A DNA stretch of 8,909 bases, from assembly GCA_002085035.1 (NCBI GenBank), contig MZGM01000068.1:1-8909 (forward strand), given 5' to 3'. The notes beneath the pieces are model-generated. The model made no database searches, was not told the origin of the DNA, and saw only the letters and a list, made by a program, of their open reading frames with translations. A program made the position numbers and the translations under genes. Of this stretch, positions 1 through 6,736 are shown one piece after another (the first letter of the stretch is position 1; each line of letters begins with the position of its first letter). This DNA comes from Candidatus Zhuqueibacterota bacterium 4484_219. GTDB taxonomy: Bacteria > Zhuqueibacterota > JdFR-76 > 4484-219.

Positions 1-49
1 AGCCCGTAAGGGTTTAGATGAGCGTAAGCGAACCGCATACCCGTTGTTA
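1..49 (-). other. Structured GC-richer sequence after the AT-rich gene; possible half of an attC-like site
   Basis: Read on the minus strand, this begins inside the stop codon of the AT-rich gene with TAACAACGGGTATGCGG and runs off the window. It holds a short perfect hairpin, CCC-GTAA-GGG, at 3-12. It also holds an imperfect pairing of GGGT (10-13) with ACCC (39-42). A gene stop overlapping a TAAC core followed by a potentially foldable tract is how an integron cassette gene meets its attC site. However, the seven bases ending in AAC match RYYYAAC poorly, and the complementary second arm would lie outside the window. It could equally be an ordinary dispersed repeat or the start of another structured intergenic element. 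The call is tentative. Confidence 0.25.
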
Positions 50-595
50 TCTGCTGTTTCCTATAGTATTAGATATTTTCTCAAGACACCGCTTAAATTT
101 TTCTTTAAATTTACTTTGCTGTCCTGAACTTGGAAATGGAATAGGCTTATTATGAATAACATTAAAACCTCTCTTCTTAAGTTCTGGATGAAATATTTTG
201 AAAATATTCTTTTTGATAAAGATGATTGGTGTATCTTTTGAAATTAACTCATCTATTTCCCTGATTTTATTTTCTAAGTTTCTTTTGATGATTTTGTTTC
301 TTTCTCTTTGATTTTTATCGTTTATGGGCTCATCAACTGCATCTATTAAGTAGAATCCCTTTTCTTTAAATTTTTGAAGATAAATACGCTTTTGCCCCCT
401 TCGATACTTTACTTTAAAATCAGTAAAAATAACTTCCATAACCGATCTGAATAAAAAATCATACTTCTCTTGATCAGGATTGTAAAAGAATCTTCCACCC
501 TCACTTTTGGGAGGCGATTCTGCTATGAGTAAACATTTTATTTTTGAAGGTTTATATTCTTTTCTCAGTTTATTGTACCATTCCTTATTATACAT
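47..595 (-). CDS. AT-rich hypothetical protein, possibly uracil-DNA-glycosylase-like fold
   Basis: This encodes a 182-aa, strongly basic, lysine-rich cytosolic protein with no signal peptide or membrane segment. I do not firmly recognise it. The layout recalls the uracil-DNA glycosylase superfamily. A hydrophobic strand runs into LLIAESPP (residues 22-29), at the position of motif A. A second strand with an acidic turn, FYLIDAVDEP, lies at about 81-90. A hydrophobic strand, PIIFIKK, lies at 123-129. A Pro/Ser-rich turn, PIPFPSSGQQSKF (151-163), sits where the family has its HPS-type motif, but the His is absent. Glycosylase activity is therefore not implied. The ATG is preceded by AAGAG about 8 bases upstream. 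Composition differs sharply from the neighbours: bases 61-120 have 15 G/C of 60, against 29 of 60 at 1381-1440. This suggests horizontal acquisition. A repeat element separates it from lpd, so it is probably not part of that transcription unit. Confidence 0.7.
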   Translation of the reverse strand: MYNKEWYNKLRKEYKPSKIKCLLIAESPPKSEGGRFFYNPDQEKYDFLFRSVMEVIFTDFKVKYRRGQKRIYLQKFKEKGFYLIDAVDEPINDKNQRERNKIIKRNLENKIREIDELISKDTPIIFIKKNIFKIFHPELKKRGFNVIHNKPIPFPSSGQQSKFKEKFKRCLEKISNTIGNSR

Positions 596-643
596 TTTTC
601 ATCTCTTAGTGAGATTTTAGAGGAATGGCAGATATCTATTTCT

Positions 644-698
644 GTGGGAGGGCTCTCCAGAGCCCGATTCCATCAGCGTCTGGAGACGCCTCCTACAA
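644..698. repeat. 55-bp twin-hairpin REP/BIME-like element
   Basis: The element opens with TGTGGGAGG (644-652) and closes with CCTCCTACA (690-698). These are inverted copies of each other with one mismatch. Inside are two perfect hairpins: GGGCTCT-CC-AGAGCCC (651-666) and GCGTCT-GG-AGACGC (677-690), separated by the AT-richer GATTCCATCA. Both hairpins share the core TCTCCAGA on opposite strands, so the element looks like two diverged, oppositely oriented units. That is the architecture of REP/BIME elements mobilised by REP-associated (TnpA-REP) transposases. No T-run follows on either strand, so it is not a canonical intrinsic terminator. It lies between lpd and the AT-rich gene. No second copy occurs in this window. 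Confidence 0.65.
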
Positions 699-821
699 TC
701 TGTTTTCAAGGTAGAATGGAGCACGTTTTCTGGGAAATTGCCATTTTTCAGCAGAATCTGTGCAAAAGATAGAACAATCTTTAAAGGGTTTTTCCGAGTC
801 TGGGTTCATTTTAATTTAACG

Positions 822-2225
822 CTAAATATTGATTGCTTGGTTATTTGCAGCGGCTGCAGCCTCCATCACTGCTTCAGAAAAAGTAGGATGAGCATGGACA
901 ATCCTGTGAAGATTGTCCGTTGTTGCCCCTAAAGCTTTGGCCGTACATAGTTCAGCAATCATCTCAGCAGCATCATCTCCGACAATATGACTTCCCAGTA
1001 ATTGATTGGTTTGTTCCTCAAAGATCAATTTTACCAGTCCCTCGGTTTTTCCTGCTGTCAATGATTTACCATTGGCACGGAACGGGAAACGCCCGAGCTT
1101 AAGTTTATACCCTTTTTGTCTGGCTTTTTCCTCAGTCAATCCCACACTGGCAAGCTGGGGCTGTGTGTAGATACAACTGGGAATGTTGGTGTAGTCAAGC
1201 GGATGAAATTCCCTACCGGCAATAACCTCTGCTGCAATTATTCCCTCGGCCGAAGCTACATGCGCCAATAAGGGGGGACCAATTACATCTCCGATGGCAT
1301 AGATGCCAGGGGCACTAGTTGCGTAGCGCTCATCAACTTTGATGAAACTATCTTCAATTTGAACCCCCAACTCCTCCAATCCCAGATTTTCTACATTACC
1401 CTGTACCCCGATGGCTACCAGCACCAGATCGCCTTTTAATTTCTGTACATCCGCCTTGGTATCAACTTGTATCGACACTTCATTTGCTGTTGCCTCAAGG
1501 GCGATTACCTTACTATTAGTTAATATCTTAACGCCATTTCTGACTAATGAACGGTGCACAATTTCGCTCATTTCTTTATCTTCCAGTGGAAGAATAGTGG
1601 GCATCATCTCTATTAGGGTAACTTCAGCTCCAAATGTGTTACAAATGTGAGCAAATTCTACTCCGATAGCACCGGCGCCAATAATTACCAGTGAATTTGG
1701 CAACTGTTGGAAAGAAAGCATTTCTTTGCTGGTAACAACTCGTTGCCCATCAAACTCTGTTCCCAGAATTGTACGTGGCCGTGCCCCCGTAGCCACAATG
1801 ATATGATTAGCCTCAATTTCAGCAATTGATTTTCCGCTGGTTTCAACTTGTACAGTTCTGTTTTTGCTAATCTTACCCGTCCCAACAAAGGTCTGTATCC
1901 GATTCTTACGTAGTAAAAATTCGACCCCTTTTACCAAACGTTCGACTATTTGGCGACTACGTCTATTTACCTGGGAATAATCGGCCTGTAGATCGCTACA
2001 ATAGATGCCGAACTCCCTACAGTGTTGGATAAGATGATAAACTTCGGCACTTTTTAACAGCGCCTTGGTAGGGATGCAACCCCAATTGAGACAAATACCA
2101 CCAAGGTGCTCACGTTCTACTAAAGCCGTTTTTAATCCCAATTGGGCAGCCCGAATGGCTGCCACGTATCCTCCCGGACCGCCTCCAATAACAATCACAT
2201 CAAACGATTTTCCAGTAGCATCCAT
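822..2225 (-). CDS. lpdA: Dihydrolipoyl dehydrogenase (E3)
   Basis: A cytosolic FAD flavoprotein of 467 aa that reoxidises dihydrolipoamide with NAD+, serving as E3 of 2-oxoacid dehydrogenase complexes or as L-protein of the glycine cleavage system. Visible motifs, numbered from this start: the FAD Rossmann loop GGGPGG (14-19), the redox disulfide C45-x4-C50 in CLNWGCIPTK, ATGARPR (145-151), the NAD-binding GAGAIG (183-188), the second FAD contact YAIGD (309-313), and the C-terminal HAHPTFSE with the catalytic His446-Glu451 pair. Length is typical and no key residue is missing. An ATG two codons upstream (2231) is possible, but it would abut the AAGGA with no spacing. The ATG at 2225 sits 5 bases after AAGGA and is preferred. 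No E1, E2 or lipoate genes are adjacent, so which complex it serves cannot be read here. It lies 61 bases downstream of the Nudix gene. Confidence 0.97.
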   Translation of the reverse strand: MDATGKSFDVIVIGGGPGGYVAAIRAAQLGLKTALVEREHLGGICLNWGCIPTKALLKSAEVYHLIQHCREFGIYCSDLQADYSQVNRRSRQIVERLVKGVEFLLRKNRIQTFVGTGKISKNRTVQVETSGKSIAEIEANHIIVATGARPRTILGTEFDGQRVVTSKEMLSFQQLPNSLVIIGAGAIGVEFAHICNTFGAEVTLIEMMPTILPLEDKEMSEIVHRSLVRNGVKILTNSKVIALEATANEVSIQVDTKADVQKLKGDLVLVAIGVQGNVENLGLEELGVQIEDSFIKVDERYATSAPGIYAIGDVIGPPLLAHVASAEGIIAAEVIAGREFHPLDYTNIPSCIYTQPQLASVGLTEEKARQKGYKLKLGRFPFRANGKSLTAGKTEGLVKLIFEEQTNQLLGSHIVGDDAAEMIAELCTAKALGATTDNLHRIVHAHPTFSEAVMEAAAAANNQAINI

Positions 2226-2230
2226 AAGCA

Positions 2231-2235
2231 TCCTT
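2231..2235 (-). promoter_or_regulatory. Ribosome binding site deciding the lpdA start
   Basis: The minus strand reads AAGGA-TGCTT-ATG. The AAGGA overlaps the first ATG (2231) but lies 5 bases before the second ATG (2225), a normal spacing. This favours the downstream start. Confidence 0.6.
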
Positions 2236-2236
2236 A

Positions 2237-2273
2237 TTAGTTAAGTTGATCGGCTAACTAAGCTTTCTTAACC
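2237..2273. promoter_or_regulatory. Nested inverted repeats upstream of lpdA, operator-like
   Basis: The 61-base space before lpdA contains two overlapping dyads. One is the perfect TTAGTTA (2237-2243) / TAACTAA (2255-2261), 7-bp arms around an 11-base centre. The other is a 22-bp imperfect palindrome at 2252-2273 centred on AAGCTT, with 8 of 11 positions symmetric. The arrangement fits a dimeric repressor site or an RNA hairpin in the leader just ahead of the ribosome binding site. No clear -35/-10 pair is visible and no known regulator motif is recognised. The dyads could be chance in an AT-rich spacer. Confidence 0.3.
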
Positions 2274-2286
2274 AGATAGCTCTAAA

Positions 2287-2859
2287 TTACAAGATATCCG
2301 ATTTCAGCTTCTCAATAGCCTGACGATGGCAGCAAAATGCAATATTTTCAGGTAATTGGTCAAGGGGAAAAAAGCGAGCAGCAATAGCATCGTCACCTGC
2401 TCGTAGCTCGCCACCGATAATCTCACCACGATATAGGATCAAAACCACATGACTGCGGGGGTCGTCTTTGCCACTGTAAACTTCAAACAGTCCTGTGAGG
2501 CGAATGTCGAGATTTGTTTCTTCTTTTAGTTCACGTACCGCAGCTTGTTCTACTTCTTCATCATATTCAATGAATCCCGCCGGAAGCGACCAATCGCCTG
2601 CGCGAGGTTCATATTTCCGTTGCACCAGAAGGATTTCATTATTCCGCATCAGAATTACCCCTACTGCCGGTGTGGGATTCTGATAGAAAACGTACCGACA
2701 ATGTGGACATACCAGTCGAATCCGATTATGCAATCTCTGCGACTGAAGTTTCGCCCCGCACATCGGACAAAAACGATAATGTTTAGGGTTAATCATGTTC
2801 TCGTTGTAAATCTTTTTCTTCTGCAAGCTCTCAAAGACTTCTTTAATCACAAATTTCAT
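2287..2859 (-). CDS. Zinc-ribbon Nudix hydrolase
   Basis: A 190-aa soluble enzyme of the Nudix superfamily, which hydrolyses nucleoside diphosphates linked to another moiety (NDP-sugars, ADP-ribose, NADH and similar) using divalent metal. A zinc ribbon formed by C31-x2-C34 and C51-x2-C54 precedes the Nudix fold, as in NudC-like and related ADP-ribose/NADH pyrophosphatase-type proteins. The Nudix box spans 95-117: G95, E101, R109-E110, E113-E114, with Asn116 in place of the usual Gly. That substitution occurs in other members and should not abolish metal binding. Substrate cannot be deduced. The first 21 residues precede the conserved part. The ATG at 2859 abuts AAGG with no spacing, so translation might instead begin at the GTG of codon 4 (2850; AAGGA 8 bases upstream) or the ATG of codon 22 (2796). 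It lies about 70 bases downstream of the DUF4139 gene. Confidence 0.92.
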   Translation of the reverse strand: MKFVIKEVFESLQKKKIYNENMINPKHYRFCPMCGAKLQSQRLHNRIRLVCPHCRYVFYQNPTPAVGVILMRNNEILLVQRKYEPRAGDWSLPAGFIEYDEEVEQAAVRELKEETNLDIRLTGLFEVYSGKDDPRSHVVLILYRGEIIGGELRAGDDAIAARFFPLDQLPENIAFCCHRQAIEKLKSDIL

Positions 2860-2874
2860 CCTTGCCGTTGTTTC

Positions 2875-2899
2875 GTCTCGCCCCCCTGGCGGGCAAGAC
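2875..2899. repeat. GC-rich imperfect inverted repeat between the DUF4139 and Nudix genes
   Basis: A 25-bp imperfect palindrome: GTCT (2875-2878) and GCCC (2880-2883) pair with GGGC (2891-2894) and AGAC (2896-2899), with one C/A mismatch and a short C/G-rich loop. It stands out from the surrounding AT-rich spacer. It could be a dispersed palindromic unit or a leader hairpin ahead of the Nudix start. No T-run follows on the minus strand, so it is not a standard terminator. Confidence 0.45.
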
Positions 2900-2928
2900 A
2901 GGTAGTATTTTTGGTTACATTATGATGT

Positions 2929-4524
2929 TCAAAATATTCCCGTCGGTACTCTACCACGGGGGTATTGCACCGTGAATCCTAAAGTAATTTTCTTTTTTTC
3001 TTTCGGTTGCATCACAAATTGCCACCGTAATATCCCATTTTCTTGTTTGCTACTGAATTGTGGAGATATGGCAACATCTTTGATCTCAATTTCTTTGTTT
3101 TGCGATACCGGAATTTGATCGTAAACATTTATCTCGATAGGCCTGGATTTGAAATTCTGAAGTTCGATTCGATAGATGTAACTCACTTTTTCTTTTTTAG
3201 AGAACAAGCCTGTTTTTTCTTTAAATTTTTGCACCAATTTGCGTTCCACTTTTATCCCTTCATCGACGCCCAGTGAAACCTTAAGGCTGTCCCGGGGAGG
3301 AATATTGCCAATGTGGGATTTGCCAACAAAATCGGTGCCAATAAAAATGTTGGTTTTGCCGCTCAAAAAGAGGTATTCAGTGGAATTTTCCACCTGAGCA
3401 TTTAGGTAAACATGTGGAGAAAGTTTTGGTACAGCAACATAACTAAATTTGGCAGGCAGTCGTTCACGGGTTATTAGTATTTTTTTGCTTCCTTCCCCGC
3501 TGAGGATGTTCTTTAAACCAGTAATCGCGAAATTTACAGAGAGCCCAGTAGTAAGAACTTGAGAAGGAGGAGGAATTTCCATGGTTTCAAGGTCAATTTG
3601 TGCCATCATATTCCTGCTTTGTTTTTCTACAGGTCTCGCCATTTTTCTTGATGGAATAGTGTTCAGATACCAGGGAGAGAGCTTTGGTGCAACAGCGCCT
3701 AAAGCCGGACGGGCAGTAGAAAGGACAAGATTAACACCCTGCCAATTTTCTCCCGATTTTTGTTTTACCTCGCCAAAATAAGCCAGCTCCAACGTTTCCT
3801 CTTCCGGGTAAGCTCTGATTTCGTAAACCGGAAGCCATGAAGCATCTCTTAGTATGTAAGACAGCTCCAAGTGATAGTTGCCTGCTTTTATTACCTCCAG
3901 TTCTACGGTGACCTGTTTCTTTTCTAATGCTTTTTTGGGAGTTAATTCAAGCAATTCTTTTTCTATTGCATCCATCTGTCGTTCGATCTCTTCTCTGCGC
4001 TTTTTAATGCTGCGGGTGACGGTCTTAATTTTCTCTGTTTCTTTGCCAATAAATTCTAATGTTAATCGCAGTGTTGAAATGTTTATCTTACCTCGATAGA
4101 GCTGCTGTGAGATTTCCGTAGGTGCTACCAGTTTGATAGACTTCAAAAACTCTTCCCGAGATTTTAGAACTGCAAGCTGATCTTCCAACCCTTGATCTTC
4201 ATCTACTAGTTTCTGGATTTTATTTTTTAGTTCAACTACGCGAGGATCTTGCACAGTGCTTAGGTGAACATTTCTTACATCTACATCGCCAATACGCACT
4301 AAAGCAGTGCCAGCGCCTTTTATGCGCACTGAACTTTCTATGAGGCTTGCTGGGAGTTTGGTGAAAGTGCAACTCTTTGTGCCGACATTAAGCGCTAAAT
4401 CACTGATTCGAGTTACCAACGCTCTGTCTGAATAAACTGTAACAGAACTGACCTTTGAGGGGATCTCGTTCGAATAGGCTGCACCGGCGATTAAAAAGGC
4501 AAATAACAAAATAAAGCGTTTCAC
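2929..4524 (-). CDS. Secreted DUF4139/DUF4140 (MuiA-type) protein
   Basis: A 531-aa exported protein of the family often labelled 'mucoidy inhibitor MuiA'; biochemical role unknown. A cleavable signal peptide is visible (Lys2-Arg3, then a hydrophobic stretch to about residue 18). Residues about 22-90 form the N-terminal DUF4140-like domain, with the characteristic SSVTVYSDRALVTR. Residues about 93-205 are charged and heptad-like, with helices rich in E/K/L, consistent with a coiled coil. From about 215 the DUF4139 domain begins, with ASWLPVYEIRAY, a SGENWQGVNLVLSTARP block, and a C-terminal beta-rich stretch. It has no C-terminal anchor, so the likely location is periplasmic or outer-membrane associated. 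The start is GTG (4524), supported by GGAGG 5 bases upstream. It follows the lipid kinase by 100 bases, so it may have its own promoter. Confidence 0.88.
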   Translation of the reverse strand: MKRFILLFAFLIAGAAYSNEIPSKVSSVTVYSDRALVTRISDLALNVGTKSCTFTKLPASLIESSVRIKGAGTALVRIGDVDVRNVHLSTVQDPRVVELKNKIQKLVDEDQGLEDQLAVLKSREEFLKSIKLVAPTEISQQLYRGKINISTLRLTLEFIGKETEKIKTVTRSIKKRREEIERQMDAIEKELLELTPKKALEKKQVTVELEVIKAGNYHLELSYILRDASWLPVYEIRAYPEEETLELAYFGEVKQKSGENWQGVNLVLSTARPALGAVAPKLSPWYLNTIPSRKMARPVEKQSRNMMAQIDLETMEIPPPSQVLTTGLSVNFAITGLKNILSGEGSKKILITRERLPAKFSYVAVPKLSPHVYLNAQVENSTEYLFLSGKTNIFIGTDFVGKSHIGNIPPRDSLKVSLGVDEGIKVERKLVQKFKEKTGLFSKKEKVSYIYRIELQNFKSRPIEINVYDQIPVSQNKEIEIKDVAISPQFSSKQENGILRWQFVMQPKEKKKITLGFTVQYPRGRVPTGIF

Positions 4525-4529
4525 AATAA

Positions 4530-4534
4530 CCTCC
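4530..4534 (-). promoter_or_regulatory. Strong ribosome binding site for a GTG start
   Basis: The minus strand reads GGAGG-TTATT-GTG. A near-perfect Shine-Dalgarno at 5-base spacing fixes the GTG at 4524 as the start of the DUF4139 protein. The encoded product begins directly with a signal peptide, which agrees. Confidence 0.8.
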
Positions 4535-4553
4535 GCCCAATAAAATTAAAGGA

Positions 4554-4572
4554 CTTTTCAGTGCTTTTCAGT
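4554..4572. repeat. Tandem 10-bp-phased direct repeat upstream of the DUF4139 gene
   Basis: CTTTTCAGT occurs at 4554-4562 and again at 4564-4572, separated by one base. The copies are therefore phased by 10 bp, close to one helical turn. On the minus strand this is ACTGAAAAG twice, just upstream of a -10-like TTTAAT (4545-4550) and the ribosome binding site at 4530-4534. This position suits a regulator binding site, but the -35 is unconvincing and chance cannot be excluded. Confidence 0.35.
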
Positions 4573-4624
4573 AAATGGTGGTTTTTCTACAAAAAAGAAA
4601 ATTTGACTAACAATAATTCAATTA

Positions 4625-5596
4625 CTAATTTGTCGGTGGGGCAACAATTACCTCTATGGCCTGTGGTACTACCTCTACTTTAACAGGTAGTTGTCCGAAT
4701 ATATCTCCATCAGCCTGATACGGCACACGGCCAGAAGCATTCAACATAATCTCGCGTGCTCGCGGACGGATTGTGTCACGATATTCTAATGGCAATTTTA
4801 GAATAACTCGAAAAGCATAGTACAAAAGCTGCATCATGCTGTTGCTACTCACCAGTAAAATATCAAGTTGGCCGTCGTCCATCTTTGCTTCAGGGCAGAG
4901 TTGATAGTTACCCCCATAAGATCGAGCGTTACAAATTGCAACAAATATCCCGGTTTTAGGATAATCTTTTCCATCTATCTTAAGAGAAATTCGATGCGGT
5001 TTGTAACAATAAAGCTTAGTTAATCCTGCCCAAACGTAGGCATATTTACCAATGATTTTTTTTGCTAACATACTGGTTTGCTCGATGGCAAAGGCATCAT
5101 AGCCACAGCTAATCATCAATGCAAAATAGCGGCCATTAGCTTTACCCACATCAATTTTATGCGTGTAACCCTGAGTAATTAACTTGGCGGCTTTTAGTGG
5201 TTGCAAAGGTAAATTAAGAGTTCGCATCAACACATTACTGGTACCAAGAGGAAGTAATCCTAATTTAATTGAATAACCTATGATTCCATTAATAACTTCA
5301 TTAACGGTTCCGTCACCACCAGCTGCTATTATTGTTTCATATTCGCCGCTAATTGCAGTCTGACGAGCAACCTCCGTGGCATCACCGTTGCCTTGAGTGC
5401 GATAAACATCAACCTCATAGCCCTCATCATTAAATTGCTTAATGATCTGTTGTAGAAACACCAGGATTTTAAGTGGTTTTGAAGTGGGGTTCAAAATTAA
5501 TTTCAACTTGCCTTTTTTCTCGTTCATGGATTGTGTTTCCATCAAGTATTTGTCATCTCTGCTAAAGTCTTGAGAGAGACGTCCGGATAGATTCAT
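4625..5596 (-). CDS. Diacylglycerol-kinase-family lipid kinase (YegS/BmrU type)
   Basis: A soluble or membrane-peripheral ATP-dependent lipid kinase of 323 aa. Relatives phosphorylate diacylglycerol, phosphatidylglycerol or other lipids. The family hallmark GGDGT lies at 93-97 after AIS-GEYETIIAA. GTSN at 118-121 is the usual second nucleotide-site motif, with Val where Asp or Val/Thr varies. A C-terminal block has ARSYGGNYQLCPEAKMDDG (224-242), then QADGD (294-298), which supplies the conserved acidic residue. All expected motifs are present and length is typical. The ATG overlaps the preceding stop as TAATG, indicating translational coupling to the SpoIIM-like gene. However, the conserved fold starts only at about residue 30 (KLKLILNP), so Met19 (5542) or Met24 (5527) are alternative starts. 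Lipid substrate is not deducible. Confidence 0.94.
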   Translation of the reverse strand: MNLSGRLSQDFSRDDKYLMETQSMNEKKGKLKLILNPTSKPLKILVFLQQIIKQFNDEGYEVDVYRTQGNGDATEVARQTAISGEYETIIAAGGDGTVNEVINGIIGYSIKLGLLPLGTSNVLMRTLNLPLQPLKAAKLITQGYTHKIDVGKANGRYFALMISCGYDAFAIEQTSMLAKKIIGKYAYVWAGLTKLYCYKPHRISLKIDGKDYPKTGIFVAICNARSYGGNYQLCPEAKMDDGQLDILLVSSNSMMQLLYYAFRVILKLPLEYRDTIRPRAREIMLNASGRVPYQADGDIFGQLPVKVEVVPQAIEVIVAPPTN

Positions 5597-6165
5597 TAAT
5601 GATTTTGCATCTTTCGATTAACGTATGAGATTATTACCGATTCTATCAGAGCAGCAATCGTCAGTAGCGGAAGCACTACCCACCCAAAGAGGGGTAAATT
5701 TTCGCGAAAAATAGTTACCAGCTGAGCAAAATCATGCGATTTAAGATAAAACATACTCATTTTAATTGCTAAGGAATAACTGATCCAAATTGCAGGCAAT
5801 TCAAAAAGAGAAACGGGGTTGATGAAAATTATCCACAGGTTTCTTTCTTCTCCCATTTCATTTTGTACTAAAATACCTACATTCAGTCCCGTCCAGATGG
5901 CGAAAATATAGGGCAAAAAAACTGTGAATCCAGACAAATAGCCCCCAAAAAGCACAGATGAGTTCCAGACTATAATGATCAAAAACTGGACCCAGATTGG
6001 TAACCCTTTGGTGAATAGTTTTTTTATTTTGTTGTAAAACCATAAAGGGAAAGCTATTAAAAAATGGATATTTTTTTCCAACACGTACGATGACAATAGA
6101 GTTCCAATTATGAACAAAATAGCTGCTAGTCCAATTAGGTTCCAATCAAGATTTGAAAAAATCAT
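5596..6165 (-). CDS. SpoIIM/DUF95-like integral membrane protein
   Basis: A 189-aa polytopic membrane protein with roughly five hydrophobic segments. Its overall pattern fits the stage II sporulation protein M family. After a first helix and a basic loop comes a long hydrophobic stretch with WNSS and GLNVGILVQN. This is followed by the motif NPVSLFELPAIWIS, matching the family's Pro-x-x-x-Phe-Glu-x-Pro-Ala signature. A last helix precedes a basic tail. The family is common in non-sporulating bacteria, where function is unknown, so no sporulation role is implied. The ATG at 6165 has AGGAG 8 bases upstream. A longer reading from a TTG at 6183 would place that ribosome binding site inside the gene and is rejected. 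It starts 27 bases after the MFS stop and overlaps the lipid kinase start by one base. Confidence 0.75.
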   Translation of the reverse strand: MIFSNLDWNLIGLAAILFIIGTLLSSYVLEKNIHFLIAFPLWFYNKIKKLFTKGLPIWVQFLIIIVWNSSVLFGGYLSGFTVFLPYIFAIWTGLNVGILVQNEMGEERNLWIIFINPVSLFELPAIWISYSLAIKMSMFYLKSHDFAQLVTIFRENLPLFGWVVLPLLTIAALIESVIISYVNRKMQNH

Positions 6166-6173
6166 AGGATAGA

Positions 6174-6178
6174 CTCCT
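6174..6178 (-). promoter_or_regulatory. Ribosome binding site deciding the SpoIIM-like start
   Basis: The minus strand reads AGGAG, 8 bases, ATG (6165). It lies inside the possible TTG-initiated extension, showing that the ATG is the real start. Confidence 0.75.
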
Positions 6179-6192
6179 GGCAACGCAGTGTA

Positions 6193-6702
6193 TTAATATT
6201 TTCTTCGATATAGAAAAAGTCCGAGGAAAGTGATGGCACATAGGATGGCGCCGTATTGAAAAGCTACCTGTGCCCCCAGCTTTTGCCAGATCAGACCAAA
6301 GACGAAACTAGCTGGTAAGGCTGCTAAACCAACCACGGTGTGATACATCCCTAAAGCTGAAGCGCGGTGTTCTGAACCTACCAGATCCGAAACCATGGCA
6401 CGGGGAATGGTCTCAATTACGGCGCTTATTGCCCCATAAAACAAGAACAATAACCAGGCGTGAATTACTGTAGTTGCCAAGGAAAATCCCAGCATTAGTA
6501 ATCCCATCATAAAAATGCCGGTGAGTAGCACATTGGCTCGTCCCCATTTATCGGAAAGAGAACCAAATGGCATCGCCAAAGCTGCATAGACTAAATTGTA
6601 AACCATGTAAATAATCGGGATTAAATACGCAGTAATTCCCAGGTCATTAGCCCTAAGGATGAAAAACGCGTAGCTAATGTTAGCAAACGTAAAAACCACC
6701 AT
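6193..6702 (-). CDS. MFS transporter, C-terminal half (frameshifted fragment)
   Basis: 169 residues carrying transmembrane segments 7-12 of a major-facilitator permease. A second copy of the loop motif, GSLSDKWGR (47-55), lies between its second and third helices, as expected for the C-half. The first ATG (6702) has no ribosome binding site and falls inside a helix. The frame stays open upstream, through residues reading KFGHQFYFLIGI, to the homopolymer at 6746-6751. There it joins the N-terminal half if one base is removed. Together the halves give about 390 residues, normal for MFS. It ends at a TAA 27 bases before the SpoIIM-like gene. Translation on its own is unlikely. The fragment reflects either a real inactivating mutation or a sequencing/assembly indel. 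Substrate unknown. Confidence 0.85.
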   Translation of the reverse strand: MVVFTFANISYAFFILRANDLGITAYLIPIIYMVYNLVYAALAMPFGSLSDKWGRANVLLTGIFMMGLLMLGFSLATTVIHAWLLFLFYGAISAVIETIPRAMVSDLVGSEHRASALGMYHTVVGLAALPASFVFGLIWQKLGAQVAFQYGAILCAITFLGLFLYRRKY

Positions 6703-6736
6703 AATACCAATGAGAAAATAAAATTGGTGACCGAAC

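Noticed and set aside
644..698. Intrinsic terminator for lpdA
   Set aside because: The hairpins are strong, but no T-run follows either one on the minus strand. The twin structure with terminal inverted repeats fits a dispersed repeat better.
738..932. Plus-strand open frames across the window (for example 738-932, 2545-2925, 7152-7412)
   Set aside because: They are almost wholly antisense to well-supported minus-strand genes, show no recognisable domain, and reflect the codon pattern of the opposite strand.
5858..6145. 95-residue minus-strand frame inside the SpoIIM-like gene
   Set aside because: It is a shadow frame within the membrane protein gene, with no own ribosome binding site or recognisable domain.
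6166..6183. TTG start at 6183 for the SpoIIM-like protein
   Set aside because: It would place the strong AGGAG inside the coding region. The ATG at 6165 is correctly spaced from it.
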